DNA of 54,456 bases, taken from Flavobacteriales bacterium. GTDB lineage: Bacteria > Bacteroidota > Bacteroidia > Flavobacteriales > Flavobacteriaceae. The notes under the pieces were generated by a model. That model saw nothing but the letters and a program-made list of their open reading frames with translations. It searched no databases and had not been told where the DNA came from. Within the stretch, counting starts at the first letter, position 1. The number at the start of each line of letters is the position of its first letter. Made by a program: the position numbers and the translations under genes. Positions 36,341-43,902 of the stretch are shown in pieces. The DNA lies in the NCBI GenBank assembly GCA_011524905.1, contig WTJI01000012.1, forward strand, positions 18,255 to 72,710. Reading direction: 5' to 3'.

Positions 36341-37057
36341 TTACATTTCCATTGGCACTTCCATTAACAATAATTCGGTAGTGTCGTTTGACTTAATATG
36401 CAACGATTCTACCTCCCAAATCCCAAATCCGTCGCGCCTGGTAAGGGATTGTCCATTAATTGTAACAGACCCATCAATCACAAACACGTAAACACCATTT
36501 TTTTCTTTTTCTTTTAAATTATATTGCAATTCTTTCCCTGTTTCCAATTGAGTCTGATGAAACCATGCATTTTGGTGGATCCATACGCCTTCGTCATTTG
36601 CAGAAGGCGATAAGATTTGCTGCAATTTGTTTTTCCTATCGGCAACGTTAAGTGTTATCTGATCATAGCGTGGGCTAACATCTTGTTGGTTTGGTACAAT
36701 CCAAATCTGCAAGAATTTAACCTGTTGGTCTTTATTTTTGTTGTACTCCGAATGAGTAATCCCAGTCCCTGCACTCAATACTTGAACATCTCCCGCACGG
36801 ATTACTGCTGTATTATCCATACTATCTTTATGTTCCAAATCGCCTTCCAAGGGGATGGAAATAATCTCCATATTTTGATGTGGGTGGGTGCCAAACCCCA
36901 TCCCTGGAGCGACGGTATCGTCATTTAGTACTCGCAATGCGCCGAAGTGCATTCTCTCTGGGTTGAAGTATGCAGAAAAACTAAAGGTGTGGTAGGATTG
37001 CAACCAACCGTGATTGGCCTGGCCTCGGGTTTTTGCTGGATGTAAAATTGTTTTCAT
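36341..37057 (-). CDS. Pirin family protein
   Basis: A 238-residue two-cupin protein. The first cupin has the metal ligands of pirins: His in FGTHPHQNMEIIS and HxxE region, then GITHSEYNKN. The family includes quercetin dioxygenase activity and redox-sensitive regulators. The second cupin (about 150-238) is degenerate. The gene leads the pirin-nitroreductase operon and has an almost leaderless start: the -7 box ends 9 nt before the ATG. Confidence 0.92.
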   Translation of the reverse strand: MKTILHPAKTRGQANHGWLQSYHTFSFSAYFNPERMHFGALRVLNDDTVAPGMGFGTHPHQNMEIISIPLEGDLEHKDSMDNTAVIRAGDVQVLSAGTGITHSEYNKNKDQQVKFLQIWIVPNQQDVSPRYDQITLNVADRKNKLQQILSPSANDEGVWIHQNAWFHQTQLETGKELQYNLKEKEKNGVYVFVIDGSVTINGQSLTRRDGFGIWEVESLHIKSNDTTELLLMEVPMEM

Positions 37058-37066
37058 TTTTTATGA

Positions 37067-37097
37067 CAAATGTATTAACAATATTTGTACATACAAA
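37067..37097 (-). promoter_or_regulatory. Promoter of the pirin-nitroreductase operon
   Basis: On the minus strand TTTG (37097-37094), a 19-nt spacer and TACATTTG (37074-37067) form a complete -33/-7 promoter. The ATG at 37057 lies 9 nt beyond, so the leader is only a few bases. The -33 element is inside the palindrome at 37081-37100. Confidence 0.7.
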
Positions 37098-37100
37098 TAT
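37081..37100. promoter_or_regulatory. Operator-like palindrome between pirin and lipoprotein genes
   Basis: ATATTTGTA and TACAAATAT form perfect 9-bp arms separated by CA. The site covers the -33 region of the leftward promoter and is 24 bp upstream of the rightward -7 box. Its form suits a dimeric MarR/HxlR- or TetR-type regulator, but no such gene is next to it. Confidence 0.65.
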
Positions 37101-37123
37101 GTAGAGTGTTTTTTTTTTATGCT

Positions 37124-37131
37124 TAATTTTG
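37124..37131 (+). promoter_or_regulatory. -7 promoter box for the acidic lipoprotein gene
   Basis: TAATTTTG fits TAnnTTTG exactly and lies 19 nt before the ATG at 37151. No clear TTTG at -33. Confidence 0.5.
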
Positions 37132-37150
37132 TTTAACAATCTATACTTAA

Positions 37151-38464
37151 ATGAAAAAATATATTTTTACATTACTGACTGTCATAACCATTGGCTTGAT
37201 TGGTTGCAACAAAGAAGACCTTGGCAACCCCGTTGATGTCCAATTTGAATTTGATGTCGTAGGTACCGTGGCTGAACAAACAGCCGAAGAAGCCAAAAAA
37301 ACCATAAACGGAAAATGGGATGTAGACCCCAGTGCTTCTTCTTCTAAACGAAGTGTAAGCTGTAGTTTTTACGGGGTGGAATTTACAAACGACCGTTATG
37401 CGCTCCGCTTTGATATTAACGGAGTTGATCCAAATACAGGAGAGAGCTTAGACGAATCCATTTATGCCTATGGCCCCTACAGCCTAAAAGAAAACAGTGA
37501 AGGTCTGGTAACTGCTGTGGAACTGTTCGAAACGGTTGATGGTGTTGATTATAAAATCGCAACCCTGACAGATGTGGTAGTTGCCGAAAATGGCAGTGAC
37601 CTCAATGCTACTTTTACGGTTGTATTTGATTTGCCAGATGATATCGCTGAAGACTTTCCATGTGGCAACTTAGATGGAGACTATGCTGCTGACAAAGACG
37701 AGCCTGTTGTTAGTGAAGAAGCTGGGAGTGGTAATACCAATTTTGCCAAACTCATCAATGTCTGGCGTTTAGACTCTGTATCCATCGATGGTGAGGAAGA
37801 AGATGTTGCCTTATTTGTGGCTGCAGATTTCGCAGGGGAAGAATTATGCCAAGACATCTTCAATGAACTTTATGACCAGTCTGAAATTGCATCACAAGTT
37901 GAAGCGCTGTTTGCAGAAGCAGAAGCCCTCTCTAATGAACTCAACTCCTCTGTTCTGGCAGAAGTTGAAGCAATTCCCATATCTGATAACCCAACAACAG
38001 AAGAATTAGACGCGTTCAACGCACAAATTGAAGCTATTTATCAAAATGCTGCAGAGCAACAAAATGCCTTTTTTGAAAATGCAAACGCACAGGTAGAAGC
38101 CCTTTACGAAGCATGGGAAGAACCTACAGAAGAAGAAATAGAAGCGGCAGAAGAGGCTTGTGAGGCTAGCGTAAGTCAATACGCTCAAAATATAGATGCA
38201 GCTATTGAAGTTACTTTTTCAGCCTATGGATCTTATATCTTTTCTATTTCTATTGACGGCGAAACAGTAGATGTTGAAGTCAACGACTGGGAATTTACCA
38301 ACACCGATCAAACACGTATGCTCGTTGATGGCGAAACCACTTTAATCATTGACCGTATTACAGATACTGAATTGCGTGTGATTGAAAACGTCAATGAAAC
38401 AGATGAAGAATCAGGGGAAACTGACCAATACCAGGCGGTATGGTCTTTTACTCGAATCAACTAA
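37151..38464 (+). CDS. Hypothetical acidic lipoprotein with two lipocalin-like halves
   Basis: A 437-residue lipoprotein (LIGC, Cys19). Residues about 50-175 and 200-437 each look like beta-barrel, lipocalin-like units beginning with a conserved Trp (GKWDVD and NVWRLDSV). The second is interrupted at about 233-337 by a Glu/Ala/Gln-rich helical insertion. Apart from the lipobox, the only cysteines are C71, C171, C233 and C337, which bracket the first domain and the insertion and could form two disulfides. It is strongly acidic overall. I do not recognise a specific family. A terminator lies 164 nt past the stop, with a possible small RNA promoter between. Confidence 0.72.
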   Translation: MKKYIFTLLTVITIGLIGCNKEDLGNPVDVQFEFDVVGTVAEQTAEEAKKTINGKWDVDPSASSSKRSVSCSFYGVEFTNDRYALRFDINGVDPNTGESLDESIYAYGPYSLKENSEGLVTAVELFETVDGVDYKIATLTDVVVAENGSDLNATFTVVFDLPDDIAEDFPCGNLDGDYAADKDEPVVSEEAGSGNTNFAKLINVWRLDSVSIDGEEEDVALFVAADFAGEELCQDIFNELYDQSEIASQVEALFAEAEALSNELNSSVLAEVEAIPISDNPTTEELDAFNAQIEAIYQNAAEQQNAFFENANAQVEALYEAWEEPTEEEIEAAEEACEASVSQYAQNIDAAIEVTFSAYGSYIFSISIDGETVDVEVNDWEFTNTDQTRMLVDGETTLIIDRITDTELRVIENVNETDEESGETDQYQAVWSFTRIN

Positions 38465-38557
38465 ATTACCATAAAATGAAGTACGAAAAGCAGGTATTTT
38501 ACAGCACCTTATTATAAGGCCTGTTTAAATTCTTACTATTTTGTTTAAGCTTTGACC

Positions 38558-38586
38558 TTGTTTTTCAGACGAATCCGCTATATTTG
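38558..38586 (+). promoter_or_regulatory. Possible promoter of an intergenic small RNA
   Basis: TTG at 38558-38560, an 18-nt spacer and TATATTTG at 38579-38586 match the Bacteroidota promoter layout. Transcription from it would run about 70 nt to the terminator at 38628-38661. Confidence 0.45.
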
Positions 38587-38591
38587 AATAC

Positions 38592-38661
38592 CTTTTCAAC
38601 ATTTCATTGAATTGGTTTATGGTTATGAACCGCCAGAATTAACATCTGGCGGTTTTTTTTT
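38592..38661 (+). ncRNA. Candidate small RNA of about 70 nt
   Basis: The stretch between the promoter-like element at 38558-38586 and a strong terminator could be a stand-alone RNA, with an unstructured 35-nt 5' part and a terminator hairpin, a layout typical of base-pairing sRNAs. It contains only a seven-codon ORF (MVMNRQN). The alternative is that it is just the 3' end of the lipoprotein mRNA. Confidence 0.3.
38628..38661 (+). terminator. Intrinsic terminator
   Basis: AACCGCCAGA and TCTGGCGGTT form a perfect 10-bp stem with a seven-base loop, followed by eight T. It ends plus-strand transcription from the lipoprotein gene or from the small RNA promoter. The minus strand lacks a U tract. 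Confidence 0.9.
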
Positions 38662-38717
38662 TGATACCAAAACAGAAAAATACTGCATTGTAACTTATTC
38701 AAAAGTTCAACTGTTGT

Positions 38718-40121
38718 TTAAGTAGTCATCAGAGAAGGGAAATTGACCGCATAGTAATAGCGTAACTTCGCTTTTTGCCAAGCTACTTCCAAGGTTATGG
38801 ATTTTAAGAGGGCTTCAATCAGCTTAGATTCTCGTGTATTGACTAAGAATAAAGAACTTTCTCCAGCTTCAAACTTCCGCTTTTCACCCTCAAAAAGAAG
38901 CTGATAATCTGCGACCATATTTTGGGCAATAGCCCATTGGCGTGCGAGCTGTATTTTTTGTTCCCACAGTGCTTGGATACCATTTTGCAATTGTACCCGT
39001 ATTTGGGCAGTTTTCCAGTCTACATCTTCAACTGCCAAAGTTGCCAATTTTAGATTTGCTCTTTCTTTTCTCAAAAATAAAGGCAACGAAATTTTAAGCC
39101 CTGTGGTCTGGTTGTCAGGATCAACTGCGATTGCCCAACTGGAGGAAGGGTCTGTTTCAGATAACCATTGATAATGAAATTGTACTTCTGGTAATAAATT
39201 ATTGCGCTGTAAGCGTTTTTCAAGGAGTAACTGCTGTCTTTTATAAGAAAGTAGCTGTAGCTGAGGATGTTGATCAAAGGTGTCGGACGGCACTATTAAC
39301 TTTTCTTCAAACTGCTGCTGAGCAACAAATGGCTCTACACTATCTTGAATAACGACAGCTTGCCCATCAACCCATAAATAATCAGACGCTTTGAGTGCCT
39401 TACGACGTAAATCTAAACGCGCATTTTCCTGGCTTAACAAGCGTTGATTGAAAGCTATTCTAGCTTCTACTGTATCAATGACTGCCAAATCACCCGCAAG
39501 CATTCTTTTCTTAACGCCTTCAAATCGAAAAGCGGCATTGGTAACAAATTGATCATAAAGCGTAAATATTCGATAGGCCTTAAACCAATCCAAGTAAGCC
39601 GCTGCCGCATCTATTAAAATGGCATTGACTTGCAATGCATTTTTTTCGCGTGCTTGTTGGGTAAACAGTTTGGCTTGCTTCAGTGCCGTTTGGCGCGGGT
39701 TGGCCAGTAAACCTCGTCCCAACTGCAAGGAAGCGCCTACCCCATACAAACGATCTCCGCTAAGTTGATTTTCTGGATTCAAAAAATCTCCTTCTGCTTG
39801 TTGTACCCCTGCTTGTATTGCCAGACCAAAATAAGTAGGGATAGATATACTAGCATTCTGCTTGTCGTAATAAGAGGTGCCCTTAAAGGTTTTGGTCTTC
39901 TGATCAAATCCGAATTTGGGGTCAAAAGCACCTCGACTCTTTAAAAGTTTGACTTGGCTTTCACTGAGCTTGATGTCTGCCTGTTTCAAATAGGGATGAT
40001 AAGCCTTGACATAGCCCAGAAATGCGTCTAAATCAAGGACTTGCTGTGACCAAGTGACAGGACCTGTTAGTAGGAGTATTCTTACAATCCATTTATTTAT
40101 CATTGCACGCATTGTGGTCAT
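38718..40121 (-). CDS. TolC family outer-membrane efflux protein
   Basis: A 467-residue outer-membrane channel protein with a signal peptide and two OEP repeats of long helical hairpins (FLGYVKAYHPYLKQADIKLSE, then LKISLPLFLRKERANLKLATL). It would give the exit duct for the ABC exporter encoded upstream. Last gene of the tetR-ABC-hlyD-tolC operon, 3 nt after hlyD. Several in-frame ATG codons occur at the N terminus (40121, 40112, 40103), so the precise start is uncertain. Confidence 0.88.
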   Translation of the reverse strand: MTTMRAMINKWIVRILLLTGPVTWSQQVLDLDAFLGYVKAYHPYLKQADIKLSESQVKLLKSRGAFDPKFGFDQKTKTFKGTSYYDKQNASISIPTYFGLAIQAGVQQAEGDFLNPENQLSGDRLYGVGASLQLGRGLLANPRQTALKQAKLFTQQAREKNALQVNAILIDAAAAYLDWFKAYRIFTLYDQFVTNAAFRFEGVKKRMLAGDLAVIDTVEARIAFNQRLLSQENARLDLRRKALKASDYLWVDGQAVVIQDSVEPFVAQQQFEEKLIVPSDTFDQHPQLQLLSYKRQQLLLEKRLQRNNLLPEVQFHYQWLSETDPSSSWAIAVDPDNQTTGLKISLPLFLRKERANLKLATLAVEDVDWKTAQIRVQLQNGIQALWEQKIQLARQWAIAQNMVADYQLLFEGEKRKFEAGESSLFLVNTRESKLIEALLKSITLEVAWQKAKLRYYYAVNFPSLMTT

Positions 40122-40124
40122 ATC

Positions 40125-41471
40125 TTAGTTTTGGGTCAACTTGTTATCCGTTTCTATAGTGTAGTAATCTGGGGGGAAACCATTGAGTTGTCGCCATAGT
40201 TCATACCAAACAGGAACTTCGCTCAGTAAGGCAATAGTTCGCGCCCCTGAGCCGATTCGTACTTTTTCTGGCCAAGGGTGGTCCTGTGGATCTGGTGCTA
40301 GTAATACCCGATACAAATCGTTTTCACTGATATAATTTTCTATAGCAACCACCTGCGCCCCATAGGTCCCATATGATACATTCGGCCAACCACTAAATAC
40401 AATTGCAGGCCAGCCGTCAAACTCGACTCGGGCAGTTTCCCCCACTTTAAGCAAGGGCATATCGATGGGACGAATATAGGTTTCAACCGCTATTTGATAA
40501 TCCGCTGGCATGATAGACACCAGTTTATCTCCCTCCTTAAATGTTTCTCCAATACCGCCTTTAAGCGCCTTGTTAACATAGCCTTTCTGGGGTGCCGTCA
40601 CATACTGAAGGGCTAATCTTTGCCTATAATTGGCTAGTTTATTTTTGAGTTTTGCTACAGCGCCTTCCGTTTCAAACTGTGCAGAGAGTGCCGTAGCACG
40701 ATCAGACCGAGCTTTGGATAATTTGTCTAAATAACTGGCCTGCAATCGGTCAATTTCTGTTGCTGCAATCAAAACTTCATTTTGCGCGTTTTGGTAGCGA
40801 TTGGCTGCTCCAATCAATTCCGCTTCCGCTTCCCTCAGCTTTAGCCGTTTTTCTTCTACTTCGCGAGTCGCTTTCAACCCCTCTGTGTATAAGTTCTGTA
40901 TACGTTCAAAGCGAGTCTGTGCTATTGCCTTATCCGTTTTAGCTGCCTCCCACTTGATGCTGTCATTTTGTACATACAAGCGAACCTGAATCAGCTTGTT
41001 TTCTGTTTGATTGATTTTAAGACTTCGCTCACGTTGCAAGGCACTTATCTGGGCTTCTAATGCTTGTACTTTTGCTGAATAGGCCTCTACAGACTTTTGT
41101 TTGGCCTGAAGTTGCTGCCGAGTGCGAGCCACCAAGTTGGGATCAAAATAGTCACTTTTGACTTCAGAGATCTTTAGAAGCGTATCTCCCTTTTCGACTA
41201 AATCTCCCTCTCGAACAAACCAAGCATCAATTCGGCCTGGAATAGGTGACTGGATACTTTGTGGTCTTTTATCGGGCTGCAAAGTTGTTACATAACCCTT
41301 ACCTACGATATTCTGTGTCCATGGTAAAAAAAGCATAACCATCAGCACACAGAAAACGACAAACAAAAATCGATTAAACTGTCTGAAATACGAGATTGAA
41401 AAAATTACCGAGCCCGATCGATATCGATCAAAATCAAATTCTTTGATGGGGTTGTTGGAAATGTTGAGCAT
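40125..41471 (-). CDS. HlyD family membrane-fusion (adaptor) protein
   Basis: A 448-residue periplasmic adaptor with one N-terminal membrane helix (about 33-53), a split biotinyl-lipoyl domain (SPIPGRIDAWFVREGDLVEKGD and its C-terminal half VTAPQKGYVNKAL), and a long coiled coil between (about 115-285, heptads rich in Gln, Ala, Glu). It bridges the inner-membrane ABC protein and the TolC partner. Gaps of 3 nt on each side place it in the same operon. Confidence 0.9.
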   Translation of the reverse strand: MLNISNNPIKEFDFDRYRSGSVIFSISYFRQFNRFLFVVFCVLMVMLFLPWTQNIVGKGYVTTLQPDKRPQSIQSPIPGRIDAWFVREGDLVEKGDTLLKISEVKSDYFDPNLVARTRQQLQAKQKSVEAYSAKVQALEAQISALQRERSLKINQTENKLIQVRLYVQNDSIKWEAAKTDKAIAQTRFERIQNLYTEGLKATREVEEKRLKLREAEAELIGAANRYQNAQNEVLIAATEIDRLQASYLDKLSKARSDRATALSAQFETEGAVAKLKNKLANYRQRLALQYVTAPQKGYVNKALKGGIGETFKEGDKLVSIMPADYQIAVETYIRPIDMPLLKVGETARVEFDGWPAIVFSGWPNVSYGTYGAQVVAIENYISENDLYRVLLAPDPQDHPWPEKVRIGSGARTIALLSEVPVWYELWRQLNGFPPDYYTIETDNKLTQN

Positions 41472-41474
41472 GGA

Positions 41475-43142
41475 TTAAGAGTTTGATGCGATTAGTTTAC
41501 CTTCTTTTAATTCAATGTATTGATGGCATTTTTTGTCCCAATAGGAATTATTACTTACCACGACTACCGACCATGGATGCATGGGGTCACACAAATAATC
41601 AATGATGGATTCGGTTTCGCCTGTTGTGAAAATATCTAAGGGGTCTTCCAAAATCAAACATTTAGGCTGGTGCAACAAGGCTCTTGCTAAAATCAATTTT
41701 TTAGTAACAGAATAAGATATGTTTTTCCCTTCTGGGTTAATGAAGGTTTCTAAACCATAGGGCTGCTGCTTGACAAAATCCTGTAAACCAAGAATATCTA
41801 ATACCTGTCCTATCTTACCCTCTGTAATCAATGGATCGCCAAAAGTTAAATTTTCTTTAAGTGTCCCTTCAAAAGGAGCTTCGTCGGAAAGTGACAAGCC
41901 CAAATGGGAACGATAGCTGGACAAATCAAGTGCTTTGAGATTGTGTGATCCGATGAAAACGGTTCCACGGGATGGGGAAATTACCCCAGCCAATAAACGA
42001 AGTAAACTTGATTTTCCAGACCCAGATTCTCCTCGTATCAAGGTAATTTCCTTGGGCCGCAAACTGAGATTGATTCCTGATAAAATGGGGCTGTCTTTTT
42101 CTTTAACTTCATAGAAAACATCTTTCAGTTCAATAGTAAAGGGGGTATTAGAATCCAATTTTTTCCCACCTTGTTTTTCGGTTTCTAAATCTACCAATTG
42201 CCCTAACTTTTCGATAGAAGTAAGCATATCGTATAAAGTTTCTAGACTGACAATTAGTTTTTCAACTGAGGCAATGACCAGAAGAATGATAATCTCTGCG
42301 GCTACAAACTGTCCAATATTCATTTGTTGGTTTAGAACTAAAGCACCGCCAATAACCAATAGCCCGGCAGTAACGGCAACTTTAAAACCAATCAATTTGA
42401 TGTACTGAAGTTTGATGATACGAAAGTGGGCTTCCCGAGCTTGTAAATAGCCTGAAACCAAATCGTCATTTTTTTGTATCGCCAATTCAGAATGTGCTGC
42501 CAATTTAAAACTCACAATGGAACGGGCAATTTCCTGTATCCAATGTGCCACCCGATACTTGTGCTTGGATTCTTCTATAGAGGTGTCTAAACCGCGACGA
42601 ACAGTGTATTGAAATACGAAAAACATAAGAATTAATAAGCCCAACCCAAAGAGGATAAAAAAGGGATGGTAAAAGGAAAGCAGGATTAATGTAAATACAA
42701 TCTGAATCAATGCGGCAGGGACATCGATTAAAATCTTTGCTAATCCCTTTTGAATGCTTAGAGTGTCAAAAAAGCGATTGGCCAATTCGGGCGGGTAGTA
42801 GGATCGCAAAGCATTCATTTTCAACTTCGGAAAACGGTAGCTCAACTCAAAACTAGCACGGGTAAAAATACGTTGCTGCAAGGTTTCTATGATACGCATT
42901 TGCATGATTTGCAGCGTTCCTGTAAAGCTCACCCCTAAGGTTACCAATACGACTAAAATTACCCATGAACTTGAGATTTGAGCGCCTTGAATCAAATTGA
43001 TTATGGCTTGTACACCCAATGGAAGCGACAATGACAATGCCCCAGCAAAAAGAGCATAATAAAATATTTGAAGTATGTCTTTTCGTTCTAATTTTAGTAG
43101 GTTGAAAAAACGACTCCAAGCACTAGAAGAAGATGCGTTCAT
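41475..43142 (-). CDS. ABC exporter (TMD-NBD half-transporter) with degenerate ATPase motifs
   Basis: A 555-residue half-transporter: a type I exporter membrane domain (about 20-310, five to six helices) and a C-terminal nucleotide-binding domain (about 335-555). Walker A is intact (GESGSGKSS, 371-379). Other motifs are not: the Q-loop Gln is missing in LSLSDEAPFEGTL, the LSGGQ signature reads ISYSV (475-479), Walker B ends LILED rather than LILDE, and the H-loop His is replaced in VVSNNSYW. No N-terminal C39 peptidase. The start ATG overlaps the tetR TGA (ATGA). Whether it hydrolyses ATP, or needs a partner, is open. Confidence 0.88.
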   Translation of the reverse strand: MNASSSSAWSRFFNLLKLERKDILQIFYYALFAGALSLSLPLGVQAIINLIQGAQISSSWVILVVLVTLGVSFTGTLQIMQMRIIETLQQRIFTRASFELSYRFPKLKMNALRSYYPPELANRFFDTLSIQKGLAKILIDVPAALIQIVFTLILLSFYHPFFILFGLGLLILMFFVFQYTVRRGLDTSIEESKHKYRVAHWIQEIARSIVSFKLAAHSELAIQKNDDLVSGYLQAREAHFRIIKLQYIKLIGFKVAVTAGLLVIGGALVLNQQMNIGQFVAAEIIILLVIASVEKLIVSLETLYDMLTSIEKLGQLVDLETEKQGGKKLDSNTPFTIELKDVFYEVKEKDSPILSGINLSLRPKEITLIRGESGSGKSSLLRLLAGVISPSRGTVFIGSHNLKALDLSSYRSHLGLSLSDEAPFEGTLKENLTFGDPLITEGKIGQVLDILGLQDFVKQQPYGLETFINPEGKNISYSVTKKLILARALLHQPKCLILEDPLDIFTTGETESIIDYLCDPMHPWSVVVVSNNSYWDKKCHQYIELKEGKLIASNS

Positions 43143-43807
43143 AAAAGGGTTTTATTGATAATATCAGTTAAAAAAGATTGTGGGCCTTGTGACTGGCAGT
43201 CCGTAATACTTAGAAAATGACCCCTTAAAAAATGCTGATGCAAGGCTGTTTCCACCAACGTACTGGCCAAGCTTTTAGGATATGGATAATCTGGTGCGAC
43301 TTCGGAGATGATTGAATGAATCCGACTGATCAGTCGTTTGTAACTCGCAAAACCGCCTTCTTTATTTTCTGCATCAACGTCTTTGGTTAAAAAAGACTTT
43401 GCATTTTCGTTGATAATAATTCTGTTCAGTGCGGGTTCATTAATAAACGTAAATGCGCTGTCAACAGTAACTTCTTGGCTAATAACGGCTATGGCTTGGT
43501 CTAGTTTTTCTTTAGGATCTTTCAGGCTATAACTCGCCAAAACCAAACGGTATTCTAACCAGCCCCAATACCATGAGCACAAATACAACAAGAGCTTGTG
43601 CTTGTTTTCAAAATATCGATAAATCGAACTTTCGTTGGAACCAATAACCGCACCCAATTTTTTAAAGGTAAAAGTTTCAAAGCCCATTGCATCTATCATC
43701 AATATACTTTCCTCTATGATTTTTTTCCCTAAAACAGAACTTTCAGGATCCTTTAGAAAAATAGAATCCGATATAGTAATCCGCAGATTTGAAAGTAATT
43801 CATCCAC
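43139..43807 (-). CDS. TetR family transcriptional regulator
   Basis: A 222-residue regulator with an N-terminal helix-turn-helix (about 44-70, FTFKKLGAVIGSNESSIYRYFENK) and a ligand-binding helical C-terminal part. It leads the efflux operon and probably represses it by binding the palindrome at 43829-43851. GTG 43807 is chosen as start: the -7 box TATATTTG covers 43826-43833, so the longer frame beginning at TTG 43828 would start upstream of the mRNA 5' end. The effector is unknown, likely a compound exported by the pump. Confidence 0.85.
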   Translation of the reverse strand: MDELLSNLRITISDSIFLKDPESSVLGKKIIEESILMIDAMGFETFTFKKLGAVIGSNESSIYRYFENKHKLLLYLCSWYWGWLEYRLVLASYSLKDPKEKLDQAIAVISQEVTVDSAFTFINEPALNRIIINENAKSFLTKDVDAENKEGGFASYKRLISRIHSIISEVAPDYPYPKSLASTLVETALHQHFLRGHFLSITDCQSQGPQSFLTDIINKTLL

Positions 43808-43825
43808 TTTTTTGTTTTTAGTTCG

Positions 43826-43833
43826 CAAATATA
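43826..43833 (-). promoter_or_regulatory. -7 promoter box of the tetR efflux operon
   Basis: TATATTTG on the minus strand, exact TAnnTTTG. Transcription should begin near 43820, about 12 nt before the GTG at 43807. The box overlaps the left arm of the operator palindrome. A clear -33 TTTG is not present. Confidence 0.6.
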
Positions 43834-43851
43834 ATAGTATTACTATTATAT
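43829..43851. promoter_or_regulatory. Operator palindrome of the tetR efflux operon
   Basis: ATATAATAGTA and TACTATTATAT are perfect 11-bp inverted repeats around a central T. The site overlaps the -7 box, ideal for autorepression by the adjacent TetR protein, whose dimers bind palindromes of this size. Confidence 0.75.
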
Positions 43852-43902
43852 AAAAAATAATGTAGTCTAATTGGCTAAAAAAAGTAAGAGGTTGAAAGGG
43901 TG

